Positions 1 to 9,185 of a stretch of 64,000 bases of DNA are shown piece by piece. The position numbers and the translations under genes are program-made. The notes beneath the pieces are model-generated. The model had not been told where the DNA came from, searched no databases, and worked only from the letters and a program-made list of their open reading frames with translations. The stretch lies in the NCBI RefSeq assembly GCF_018604545.1, contig NZ_CP075896.1, positions 2,790,001-2,854,000 of the forward strand, written 5' to 3'. Source of the DNA: Streptomyces koelreuteriae (GTDB lineage: Bacteria > Actinomycetota > Actinomycetes > Streptomycetales > Streptomycetaceae). Each line of letters opens with the position of its first letter. Positions within the stretch are counted from its first letter, which is position 1.

Positions 1-2
1 GC

Positions 3-518
3 CGTACGCCGGTGGTGTCCGCGATCGGGCACGAGCCCGACAACCCGCTCCTCGACCATGTCGCCGACCTGCGCGCCTCCACCCCGACCGACGCCGCCAA
101 GAAGGTCGTACCGGACGTCGGCGAGGAGTACGAGCGCGTGCGGCTGCTGCGGGACCGGGCGCGGCGGTGCGTGGCGGCGCTGGTCGAGCGGGAGGAGCGC
201 GGGCTGGCCCACGCCCTCGCGCGGCCGTCGATAGAGGATCCGCACCGGATGATCGACGAGCGCGCCGACCATGTGGCGGACCTGCTCGACCGGGGGCGGC
301 GCTGTCTGCGGCACCAGCTGGACCGGGCCGACTCGGAGCTGACGCACACGCACGCGCGCGTGGTGGCCCTCTCCCCCGCCGCGACCCTGAAGCGCGGGTA
401 CGCCGTGCTGCAGAAGGCGGACGGTCACGCTGTGCGCGATCCCGGCGAGGTGGAGGCCGGAGAGGCGCTGCGCGCGCGGGTCTCCGAGGGTGAGTTCTCC
501 GTACGAGTGGACACATAG
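3..518 (+). CDS. xseA: Exodeoxyribonuclease VII large subunit, C-terminal part
   Basis: This is the last 171 residues of XseA, cut by the left window edge. ExoVII degrades single-stranded DNA from both ends into oligonucleotides and acts in repair. The motif [15 protein letters not shown] followed by [10 protein letters not shown] is the conserved core of the XseA catalytic domain. The following helical region is the coiled-coil that binds XseB, and the KRGYAVL motif near the end is typical of the family's C-terminus. The xseB gene begins 9 bp after the stop, so the two subunits are almost certainly cotranscribed. The true start lies outside the window. Confidence 0.95.
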   Translation, partial: RTPVVSAIGHEPDNPLLDHVADLRASTPTDAAKKVVPDVGEEYERVRLLRDRARRCVAALVEREERGLAHALARPSIEDPHRMIDERADHVADLLDRGRRCLRHQLDRADSELTHTHARVVALSPAATLKRGYAVLQKADGHAVRDPGEVEAGEALRARVSEGEFSVRVDT

Positions 519-527
519 GGTGGGTGG

Positions 528-773
528 ATGACCAGCGAGGTTGATGAGGCGCCGGGCGCGACCGAGGCGCTCGGGTACGAGCAGGCACGGGACGAGCTGA
601 TCGAGGTCGTCCGGCGCCTGGAGGCGGGCGGTACGACGCTGGAGGAGTCCCTCGCGCTCTGGGAGCGCGGCGAGGAGCTGGCCAAGGTCTGCCGCCGCTG
701 GCTGGACGGGGCGCGGGCGCGGCTGGACGCGGCGCTGGCCGAGGAGTCCGCGGAGGACGAGGAGAGCGAGTAG
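528..773 (+). CDS. xseB: Exodeoxyribonuclease VII small subunit
   Basis: An 81-residue protein of the usual XseB size. The stretch [20 protein letters not shown] followed by [18 protein letters not shown] is the two-helix hairpin that coats the XseA coiled-coil to make active ExoVII. The C-terminus is acidic ([11 protein letters not shown]). It sits directly behind xseA in the same direction, as in most bacteria. The ATG at 528 is preceded only by a weak GGGTGG ribosome-binding sequence, so translation may be coupled to xseA. Confidence 0.95.
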   Translation: MTSEVDEAPGATEALGYEQARDELIEVVRRLEAGGTTLEESLALWERGEELAKVCRRWLDGARARLDAALAEESAEDEESE

Positions 774-907
774 ACCGAGCGGGGCCGGGCCGGTCCGCGC
801 GGGGTGACACACGACACCCTGAGGTTAGTTGAACGTTGAACTTCACTCGCGTACGGTCGAAGACGTCAGCCGATCTTTCGGACCGACCGTCGCGAGAAAG
901 TGCACTC

Positions 908-1498
908 ATGTCCCTCGTTCTTGACCCCGCCGCCCAGGACCTGCTGTTCCGTGAGGCCCGCACCGCCAACGCCTTCACCGACGAGCCGGTGACCGACGAG
1001 CAGGTGCAGGCGATCTACGACCTGGTCAAGTACGGTCCGACGGCCTTCAACCAGACCCCGCTGCGCATCACCCTGGTCCGCTCCCCCGAGGCCCGCGAGC
1101 GCCTGGTGCCGCACCTGGCCGAGGGCAACCGCGCCAAGACGGCGAGCGCCCCGCTGGTCGCGATCCTCTCCGCGGACAACGAGTTCCACGAGGAGCTGCC
1201 GCACCTGTTCCCGGCCGCGCCGCAGATCAAGGACGTCTTCTTCACCGAGCGCCCGGTCCGTGAGAACGCCGCAGGCCTGAACGCCGCGCTCCAGGCCGCC
1301 TACTTCATCGTCGGCGTCCGCGCCGCCGGTCTCGCCGCCGGCCCGATGACCGGCTTCGACTTCGAGGGCGTGCGCAAGGAGTTCCTGGACGACGACCACA
1401 CCCCGCTGATGGTCGTCAACATCGGCCGCCCGGGCCCGGACGCCTGGCACCCGCGCTCCCCGCGCCTGGAGTTCGACCAGGTCGTCACCACGGTCTGA
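908..1498 (+). CDS. Nitroreductase family protein, malonic semialdehyde reductase (RutE/HadB-like)
   Basis: A 196-residue FMN-dependent nitroreductase-fold protein. An in-frame upstream start exists at 836, but the ATG at 908 follows an AGAAAG ribosome-binding site and gives the standard family N-terminus. The motifs YDLVKYGPTAFNQTP (FMN phosphate binding) and the GLAAGPMTGFD turn match the RutE/3-hydroxypropionate dehydrogenase subgroup, which reduces malonic semialdehyde with NAD(P)H. There are no pyrimidine-degradation genes nearby, so the physiological substrate is inferred from family resemblance only. It is monocistronic, with a strong hairpin just after the stop. Confidence 0.85.
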   Translation: MSLVLDPAAQDLLFREARTANAFTDEPVTDEQVQAIYDLVKYGPTAFNQTPLRITLVRSPEARERLVPHLAEGNRAKTASAPLVAILSADNEFHEELPHLFPAAPQIKDVFFTERPVRENAAGLNAALQAAYFIVGVRAAGLAAGPMTGFDFEGVRKEFLDDDHTPLMVVNIGRPGPDAWHPRSPRLEFDQVVTTV

Positions 1499-1544
1499 GC
1501 CCCTCCCGGACACGGATCCCGGACCCCGGACCCCGGACACGGAC

Positions 1545-1573
1545 AAGGCCCCCGGCAGCACGCCGGGGGCCTT
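1545..1573. terminator. Bidirectional hairpin terminator between convergent genes
   Basis: Perfect 12-bp stem AAGGCCCCCGGC / GCCGGGGGCCTT with a 5-nt loop. It lies between the stop of the nitroreductase gene and the stop of the convergent DUF4245 gene. There is no T-tract on either side, as is common for Streptomyces terminators. Confidence 0.75.
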
Positions 1574-1604
1574 CGTCATGCGTGCGCGGATGCGCGGCCG
1601 CGGC

Positions 1605-2129
1605 TCACTTCGTCTTCAGCGACTCCGCCATCTTCGACAGCTGCGCGAACGACGCGGTGCCCGTCACGACCGTCGTCGAGCCCTTGGCGCCTTCGAGGAC
1701 CAGCGCGTCGTACCGGCCGCCCTCCCAGCGGGTCCAGGTCCGGCCCGCGATCTTCTCGGTCTTCCCGGTCTCCTCGGCGCCCTGGGTCGCCTCGTCGAGG
1801 AAGACGGGGCGCCGCTGAGTGGACTGCTCGACCGCCACGTACTCCCCCTCGGGGTCGTGGAAGCCGAGATGCCAGGTGTCGAAGTCGTCGCCCTTGTAGC
1901 GGACGGAGGTGGCCTTCCACGCGTCCGTCAGGCCCTCGGGCGCGGCCACGGGGTAGGGGGCGGCGCGGCGTGCGGTGAGCAGTTCGACCCGGTAGTCGAC
2001 CACCTTGGTCTCGGGCGGGGAGTCGTCGTGCGGGATGAAGAGGTACACGAAGCCCGCCACGAGGACGATGACGCCCATGGAGAGGATCATGTCCCGCGCC
2101 GTTTTCTGCTTACCGTTCGTGCCTGCCAC
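1605..2129 (-). CDS. DUF4245 domain membrane-anchored protein
   Basis: A 174-residue protein with one N-terminal membrane segment (about residues 13-33, ILSMGVIVLVAGFVYLFIP) after a short Lys/Arg-rich cytoplasmic tail. The remainder is an extracytoplasmic domain with the YxVELL...YPVAAPEGL and WRATSVRY-like start typical of actinobacterial DUF4245 proteins. No catalytic motif is visible and the function is unknown. It is divergent from glpX, and the same pairing occurs in other streptomycetes (recalled, not tested here). Confidence 0.8.
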   Translation of the reverse strand: MAGTNGKQKTARDMILSMGVIVLVAGFVYLFIPHDDSPPETKVVDYRVELLTARRAAPYPVAAPEGLTDAWKATSVRYKGDDFDTWHLGFHDPEGEYVAVEQSTQRRPVFLDEATQGAEETGKTEKIAGRTWTRWEGGRYDALVLEGAKGSTTVVTGTASFAQLSKMAESLKTK

Positions 2130-2256
2130 GCCCCCTATCGTCGCAGGTCTCCCGAGCGCTCATCCGTGGGGGCCCCTGCTCATTTTGCGCACTCGGAGAT
2201 AGAGTCGGGCGACAAAGCCCTCATCCGGCCGTCGTCGTACAGAAAGGTGCGCTCCG

Positions 2257-3291
2257 ATGACCGAGCATCATCACTTGCCGTCCGAACTCGATGTGCCCTC
2301 CGAGGCCCCCGACCGCAACCTCGCCCTGGAACTGGTCCGGGTGACCGAGGCGGCGGCGATGGCCGCGGGCCGTTGGGTGGGACGCGGGGACAAGAACGGC
2401 GCCGACGGCGCCGCGGTGCGCGCCATGCGGACCCTCGTCTCCACCGTCTCGATGAACGGCGTCGTCGTCATCGGCGAGGGCGAGAAGGACGAAGCCCCCA
2501 TGCTGTTCAACGGGGAGCGCGTCGGGGACGGGACCGGGCCCGAGTGCGACATCGCCGTGGACCCGATCGACGGCACCACGCTGACCGCGAAGGGCATGAC
2601 CAACGCGATCGCGGTGCTGGCCGCGGCCGAGCGCGGCTCCATGTTCGACCCGTCGGCGGTCTTCTACATGGACAAGCTCGTCACCGGCCCCGAGGCGGCC
2701 GACTTCGTCGACATCAACGCCCCGGTGTCGGTGAACATCCGCCGGGTCGCCAAGGCCAAGCGGTCCGCGCCCGAGGACGTGACGGTGGTGATCCTGGACC
2801 GGCCGCGGCACGAGGGCATCATCAAGGAGATCCGGGAGGCCGGTGCGCGGATCAGGCTGATCTCCGACGGTGACGTCGCCGGCTCGATCCTGGCGCTGCG
2901 CGAGGGCACCGGCGTCGACCTGCTGCTCGGCATCGGCGGGACGCCGGAGGGCATCATCTCGGCCTGTGCCGTGAAGTGCCTGGGCGGCACGATCCAGGGC
3001 AAGCTGTGGCCCAAGGACGACGAGGAGCGGCAGCGGGCGATCGACGCCGGGCACGATCTGGACCGGGTGCTGACCACGGAGGACCTGGTCACCGGCGAGA
3101 ACGTGTTCTTCGTCGCGACCGGCATCACCGACGGGGAGCTGCTGCGGGGGGTTCGCTACCGGGCGGAGACCGCCACGACCGACTCGATCGTGATGCGCTC
3201 GCGGTCGGGCACGGTCCGCAGAATCGATTCCGAGCACCGCCTGAGCAAGCTGCGGGCGTACAGCGCGATCGACTTCGACAAGGGCAAGTAG
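2257..3291 (+). CDS. glpX: Class II fructose-1,6-bisphosphatase
   Basis: A 344-residue GlpX. It hydrolyses fructose-1,6-bisphosphate to fructose-6-phosphate in gluconeogenesis, and actinobacteria commonly rely on this class. The metal-binding signature [12 protein letters not shown] (residues near 100) and the [11 protein letters not shown] segment upstream of it are intact, as is the [12 protein letters not shown] loop. The ATG at 2257 is preceded by AAAGGTG. It is transcribed alone and faces the whiB-like gene, with a shared terminator between them. Confidence 0.95.
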   Translation: MTEHHHLPSELDVPSEAPDRNLALELVRVTEAAAMAAGRWVGRGDKNGADGAAVRAMRTLVSTVSMNGVVVIGEGEKDEAPMLFNGERVGDGTGPECDIAVDPIDGTTLTAKGMTNAIAVLAAAERGSMFDPSAVFYMDKLVTGPEAADFVDINAPVSVNIRRVAKAKRSAPEDVTVVILDRPRHEGIIKEIREAGARIRLISDGDVAGSILALREGTGVDLLLGIGGTPEGIISACAVKCLGGTIQGKLWPKDDEERQRAIDAGHDLDRVLTTEDLVTGENVFFVATGITDGELLRGVRYRAETATTDSIVMRSRSGTVRRIDSEHRLSKLRAYSAIDFDKGK

Positions 3292-3331
3292 CCCTGCGCC
3301 CCAAGGGCCGACGGTCGAAGGACCGCTGAAA

Positions 3332-3367
3332 AAGAGGGCGCCCCCGGTGCGGTGGGGGCGCCCTCTT
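3332..3367. terminator. Bidirectional terminator between glpX and the whiB-like gene
   Basis: Perfect 14-bp stem AAGAGGGCGCCCCC / GGGGGCGCCCTCTT with an 8-nt loop. It is flanked by A-rich sequence on the left and TCCTCT on the right, so it can stop transcription from both convergent genes. It overlaps only non-coding sequence. Confidence 0.85.
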
Positions 3368-3377
3368 CCTCTGTCGC

Positions 3378-3755
3378 TCAGCCTGCCGCGGCTATGCGGT
3401 CCGAGGAGTGGGCCGCCTTCTTCAGCTCCAGGTCACGACGGCGGCGCCGGGCCAGCACCACGCGGCGCTCCGCCGCCGTGAGGCCGCCCCAGACGCCGTA
3501 CGGTTCGGGCTGGAGCAGGGCGTGTTCGCGGCACTCGACCATCACCGGACAGCGGGCGCAGACGCGCTTCGCCGCCTCCTCGCGGGAGAGCCGGGCAGCG
3601 GTGGGCTCCTTGGAGGGAGCGAAGAACAGGCCCGCTTCGTCCCGCCGGCACACCGCCTCGGTGTGCCACGGGGCGTCTTGATCCCTGTCTCGCGCTGGCA
3701 CCCGCGGGGCCGGAACGGCAGCTACCTGCAGGGACGAATGCGGCGGTTGCAGCAC
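3378..3755 (-). CDS. WhiB-family iron-sulfur transcription factor (wblI-like)
   Basis: A 125-residue WhiB-like protein. Four cysteines (near residues 36, 66, 69 and 75, the last three as CARCPVMVEC) match the C...CxxCxxxxxC pattern that binds a [4Fe-4S] cluster. They are followed by the GVWGG turn and a basic tail (RRVVLARRRRRDLELKK) that contacts DNA or the sigma factor. The start is GTG at 3755 behind a good AGGAG site. By position next to glpX it resembles the gene called wblI in S. coelicolor; that name is from memory. WhiB-like proteins regulate development, redox and antibiotic responses, but the target here is unknown. Confidence 0.9.
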   Translation of the reverse strand: MLQPPHSSLQVAAVPAPRVPARDRDQDAPWHTEAVCRRDEAGLFFAPSKEPTAARLSREEAAKRVCARCPVMVECREHALLQPEPYGVWGGLTAAERRVVLARRRRRDLELKKAAHSSDRIAAAG

Positions 3756-3930
3756 GGTCTACTCCTGACGACGGCTTCGCGAGCGAGAGACGATGCAGCA
3801 AGGCCTACCCGCTGTACCCGCGCCTATGCACTGAGTTCCGAACCGCTGGATTCGCCCCGTTCGCAGCACCCGTGGGGCCCTGTCACCCGGTGCCCCGATT
3901 TGCTCCGGGCCCGGGGCGGATTCGCGACCG

Positions 3931-4626
3931 TCAATGATCCAGGCGCCCCCGAAGACCCCCCTCGACCTTGCGCTGCACCCGGTCCAGGATGTCCGCGACG
4001 AACCTGCCGCGCTTGGGCCGCGCCTCGACGCTGCCCAGGACGGCCCAGCCGTCCACGTAGACGACGGGGGCCTGGGGTTCGTCCGAGTCGAGGGTGTCCA
4101 CCTCGAAGCTGCCGAGCACACCACCGCCCATGCCGCGCAGCGACACGTTCTCCGGGACGCGGATGTCGACGCTGCCGAAGACCGCGAAGGACTTGATCAC
4201 GACCTGCTGGTGGTCGAAGAGGGCCTCGCTGAGGTCTATCTCGACACTGCCGAAGATCGCGTACGCGTGGATACGGCGGCCCGCTCGCCGGCGGCCCTTG
4301 CGGACGGCTCCGCTGAAGATCGCGACCACGTTGTCGTCGGGGTCCATCGGGATGGCGCCGGCGGTCGGGCGATACGGGGCGGGGGACGGCGCCCGGCCCT
4401 GACGGTGGGCGGCGGGCAGGTCCCGTATGAACACCTCCAGCTCGCCGACCGTCTTGGCGCGCAGCACCCCGTCGACCCGCTCGGCGTGCTCGTCCGCGGT
4501 GAGACGGCCCTCGGCGAGGGCGTCGTGCAGGATGTCGGCGATGCGGTCACGCTCCGCGTCGGAGGCGCGGAACTCGGAGCCGACGGGCGCCCCCTGCGTC
4601 TGAAGGTCCTGCTTCTGAAGGTCCAC
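3931..4626 (-). CDS. DUF1707 domain protein with LiaF-like C-terminal repeats
   Basis: A 231-residue protein starting at GTG 4626. The DUF1707 domain (about residues 12-65, FRASDAERDRIADILHDALA then GRLTADEHAERVD) is the usual SHOCT-like N-terminal module of actinobacterial membrane-associated proteins. The C-terminal half repeats short IFGSVEIDL / VFGSVDIRV / LGSFEVDTL strands, the beta-solenoid pattern of cell-wall-active/LiaF-like proteins. No membrane helix is present. A TACGCT -10-like hexamer ends about 7 nt before the GTG and no ribosome-binding site is visible, so the transcript may be leaderless. It is divergent from the class I fumarase gene. Confidence 0.8.
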   Translation of the reverse strand: MDLQKQDLQTQGAPVGSEFRASDAERDRIADILHDALAEGRLTADEHAERVDGVLRAKTVGELEVFIRDLPAAHRQGRAPSPAPYRPTAGAIPMDPDDNVVAIFSGAVRKGRRRAGRRIHAYAIFGSVEIDLSEALFDHQQVVIKSFAVFGSVDIRVPENVSLRGMGGGVLGSFEVDTLDSDEPQAPVVYVDGWAVLGSVEARPKRGRFVADILDRVQRKVEGGLRGRLDH

Positions 4627-4791
4627 GACAGCAGCGTACCCACACACGATAGATCGCGACACCCCCGCGTGAAGGCCGGTGTGTGACGAACTGAGCCTTA
4701 CCTCACAAGCTCGCCGCCAGAGGCAGGTTCTACGCTGGTTGGCGCTCGCCAAAGGAGGCGGGTCGCGTCTGTCGAGTGAGGAATGGGCGAG

Positions 4792-6462
<1,671 letters not shown>

Positions 6463-6555
6463 TACCTCGGGTACGGCGGGGGACGGATCTCGCCCCCGCC
6501 GCCCCTACCCGTCCCGTCCTCCTGGGGCTCCGCCCCTTCGACCCCGCCCGGGGCC

Positions 6556-6606
6556 CCGGCGCCGAGGTTCACCGCCATTCCGGTACTGGCCCCCGGACTC
6601 GCCTGA
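6556..6606 (+). pseudogene. Partial duplicate of the class I fumarase 3' end
   Basis: This 51-bp stretch translates as PAPRFTAIPVLAPGLA plus stop. The end of the upstream fumarase gene (6412-6462) reads [16 protein letters not shown] plus stop. Twelve of 16 residues agree and most differences are at third codon positions, so this is a duplicated and diverging coding tail, not chance. It has no start or ribosome-binding site and lies in the spacer before fumC. The preceding 60 bp are GC-rich (GGGGCTCCGCCCC) and may form a hairpin. Confidence 0.7.
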
Positions 6607-6683
6607 GAACAGGGGTGACTGTTCGCCTCCACGGGGAACAGTGGTCGCGTCGCGGACGCTGTGCCACGTGGAGGTGATCGTCG

Positions 6684-8087
6684 ATGACCGGCGAGCAGGA
6701 CAGGACCGAGTACCGCACCGAGCACGACTCCATGGGAGAGGTGCGGGTGCCCGCCCATGCCAAGTGGCGGGCCCAGACGCAGCGGGCCGTGGAGAACTTC
6801 CCCGTCTCCGGGCAGCGGATCGAGCGGGCGCACATCGAGGCGCTGGCGCGGATCAAGGGGGCGGCGGCCAAGGTCAACGCCGAGCTGGGGGTCCTGGACA
6901 AGGAGATCGCCGAGGCGATCCAGGCGGCTGCCGCCGAGGTGGCCGAGGGCAGGTGGGACGAGCACTTCCCGGTCGATGTGTTCCAGACCGGGTCCGGGAC
7001 CTCGTCCAACATGAACACCAACGAGGTCATCGCGACCCTGGCCACCGAGCGGCTGGGCCGGAGCGTGCATCCCAACGACCACGTCAACGCCTCCCAGTCG
7101 TCGAACGACGTCTTCCCCTCGTCGATCCACATCGCCGCCACCGCCGCCGTCATCCGCGACCTCGTCCCCGCCCTCACGCACCTTTCGGCCTCTCTCGGGC
7201 GCAAGGCCGAGGAGTTCGCCGACGTCGTGAAGTCGGGCCGGACCCATCTGATGGACGCCACGCCCGTGACGCTGGGCCAGGAGTTCGGCGGGTACGCCGC
7301 CCAGGTGCGGTACGGCGCCGAGCGGCTCGAGGCCTCCCTCCCCCGGCTCGCCGAACTGCCCCTCGGCGGCACGGCCGTCGGCACCGGCATCAACACCCCG
7401 CCCGGTTTCTCCGCCGCCGTGATCGAGGAGGTCGCCCGCACGACCGGGCTGCCCCTGACCGAGGCCCGGGACCACTTCGAGGCACAGGGCGCCCGGGACG
7501 GCATCGTCGAGACCAGCGGGCAGCTGCGGACCATCGCGGTCGGGCTGACGAAGATCGCCAACGACTTGCGGTGGATGTCCTCGGGCCCGCGCACCGGCCT
7601 CGCCGAGATCGCCCTGCCCGACCTCCAGCCCGGCTCCTCGATCATGCCGGGCAAGGTGAATCCGGTCATTCCGGAGGCCGTGCTGATGGTGGCGGCCCAG
7701 GTCGTCGGGAACGACGCGACCGTGGCCACGGCGGGCGCCGCCGGAAACTTCGAGCTCAACGTCATGCTGCCGGTCATCGCGAAGAACGTGCTGGAGTCGA
7801 TCCGGCTGCTCGCCAACGTCTCGCGGCTGCTCGCCGACCGGACCGTCGACGGCGTCACCGCCGACCGCGAGCGGGCGCGGGAGTACGCCGAGTCCTCCCC
7901 TTCCGTCGTCACCCCGCTCAACAAGTACATCGGGTACGAGGAGGCCGCGAAGGTCGCCAAGAAGGCGCTGGCCGAGCGGAAGACCATCCGTCAGGTCGTC
8001 CTGGACGGCGGGTACGTGGAGCGCGGCGACCTGACCCGGGAGCAGCTCGACGAGGCACTGGATGTCCTGCGGATGACGCACCCGTGA
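6684..8087 (+). CDS. fumC: Class II fumarate hydratase
   Basis: A 467-residue member of the fumarase/aspartase superfamily. The signature loop [15 protein letters not shown], the upstream [15 protein letters not shown] and [17 protein letters not shown] are all intact and specific for fumarase C over argininosuccinate or adenylosuccinate lyases. It catalyses the same fumarate-malate reaction as the preceding gene but without an Fe-S cluster. The ATG follows a GGAGGTGATC ribosome-binding site. It probably has its own promoter in the 220-bp spacer. Confidence 0.95.
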   Translation: MTGEQDRTEYRTEHDSMGEVRVPAHAKWRAQTQRAVENFPVSGQRIERAHIEALARIKGAAAKVNAELGVLDKEIAEAIQAAAAEVAEGRWDEHFPVDVFQTGSGTSSNMNTNEVIATLATERLGRSVHPNDHVNASQSSNDVFPSSIHIAATAAVIRDLVPALTHLSASLGRKAEEFADVVKSGRTHLMDATPVTLGQEFGGYAAQVRYGAERLEASLPRLAELPLGGTAVGTGINTPPGFSAAVIEEVARTTGLPLTEARDHFEAQGARDGIVETSGQLRTIAVGLTKIANDLRWMSSGPRTGLAEIALPDLQPGSSIMPGKVNPVIPEAVLMVAAQVVGNDATVATAGAAGNFELNVMLPVIAKNVLESIRLLANVSRLLADRTVDGVTADRERAREYAESSPSVVTPLNKYIGYEEAAKVAKKALAERKTIRQVVLDGGYVERGDLTREQLDEALDVLRMTHP

Positions 8088-8158
8088 CGATGTGTGGAGC
8101 GACTACGCCCGGCGCGTGAACCGTGACACGCGCCGCAGCGTCGTATGCCTATGGCACC

Positions 8159-8170
8159 TAATATCTGTCC
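8159..8170 (+). promoter_or_regulatory. Putative leaderless promoter of the DUF402 gene
   Basis: TAATAT at 8159-8164 is a near-perfect -10 hexamer that stands out in this GC-rich sequence. It ends six bases before the ATG at 8171, so transcription would start at or next to the initiation codon. No ribosome-binding sequence precedes the ATG. The -35 region is weak. Confidence 0.45.
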
Positions 8171-8863
8171 ATGGCAGAGGGTGGAGCGGTGAGACGCGTG
8201 GAAACGGGTGGTGCGGCAGGCTTCTGGGCGCCCGGGAGCCGGATCCTGTGGCGGTACCGGGAGAACGGCGGCACGCGTCTGCACATCGCCCGTCCCGTCA
8301 CCGTCGTACGGGACGACGCCGAGCTGCTCGCCGTGTGGCTGGCGCCCGGCACCGAGTGTGTGAAGCCGGTGCTCGCCGACGGCACCCCCGTGCATCTGGA
8401 GCCGCTGGAGACGCGCTACACCAAGCCGCGCGCCGTGCAGCGCGACCGGTGGTTCGGTACGGGTGTCCTGAAACTGGCCCACCCCGGCGAGCCCTGGTCG
8501 GTGTGGCTGTTCTGGGATCCGGGGTGGCAGTTCAAGAACTGGTACGTGAACCTGGAGGAGCCGCTGGCCCGTTGGGAGGGCGGTGTGGATTCCGTGGACC
8601 ACTTCCTGGACATCTCCGTCCATCCGGACCGCAGTTGGCACTGGCGGGACGAGGACGAGTTCGCCCAGGCCCGGCGGGACGGGTTGATGGACGACCAACA
8701 GGCGGAAAAGGTACGAGCGGCGGGGCAGGCCGCGGTGGAGGTGATCCGCGCGTGGGGGCCGCCGTTCTCGGAAGGCTGGCAGCACTGGCGCCCGGATCCG
8801 TCCTGGGCGGTACCGTCACTGCCGGAGGACTGGGATCGTACGCCCGCGCATGTGTCCTCATGA
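8171..8863 (+). CDS. DUF402 domain protein
   Basis: A 230-residue cytoplasmic protein. The core FKNWYVNLEEPLARW ... VDHFLDISVHPDRSWHWRDEDEF is the conserved part of DUF402, a family that includes the fosfomycin-pathway phosphatase FomD and the nucleoside phosphatase YjjG/YgaC-like proteins. The conserved D and E residues that bind divalent cations are present, so it may be a nucleotide phosphatase or phosphohydrolase (inference). A GTG start at 8189 is also possible, with a GGTGGAG site. It precedes the SpoIIE-type phosphatase gene in the same direction, but with a 322-bp gap. Confidence 0.8.
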   Translation: MAEGGAVRRVETGGAAGFWAPGSRILWRYRENGGTRLHIARPVTVVRDDAELLAVWLAPGTECVKPVLADGTPVHLEPLETRYTKPRAVQRDRWFGTGVLKLAHPGEPWSVWLFWDPGWQFKNWYVNLEEPLARWEGGVDSVDHFLDISVHPDRSWHWRDEDEFAQARRDGLMDDQQAEKVRAAGQAAVEVIRAWGPPFSEGWQHWRPDPSWAVPSLPEDWDRTPAHVSS

Positions 8864-9185
8864 GACCCTTGATGCGCCCCCGGGCAAGAAACGTAGGATC
8901 GTCCTCCGCAAGGGCGCGCGGCGGCAACTACCGGAGCACGCGCTGGGCTTGACCGATCGTCACCGAGGGGCGGCAGGACGTGAGCGAGGGGTACGAGGGC
9001 AACACCGGCGGGGCCTGCTCCACGGGCCCTGGGGGCCGTCAGCGGGCCTCTGAGGACCGCAGACGGTCTGCCGGTGGCACAGAAACAACCTCTGACCACG
9101 CGGGAATTTCGTTCCTGGGGCACGTATTCCGGGTATCGGAGTTTCGGCGGGACCACCTGCACCTCTGGCGTGCAGCCCCGGACGG
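8864..9185. other. 322-bp upstream region of the PP2C phosphatase gene
   Basis: This spacer has mixed codon bias and no convincing gene. A GTG-initiated frame of 74 codons (8980-9204) with a GAGGGG sequence runs into the next gene but has only moderate GC3. At 9111-9136 GTTCC is followed after 15 bp by GGGTAT, which resembles promoters of the sigma-B/sigma-H stress group. An inverted repeat GGAA-n5-TTCC (9103-9115) overlaps it. Confidence 0.4.
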
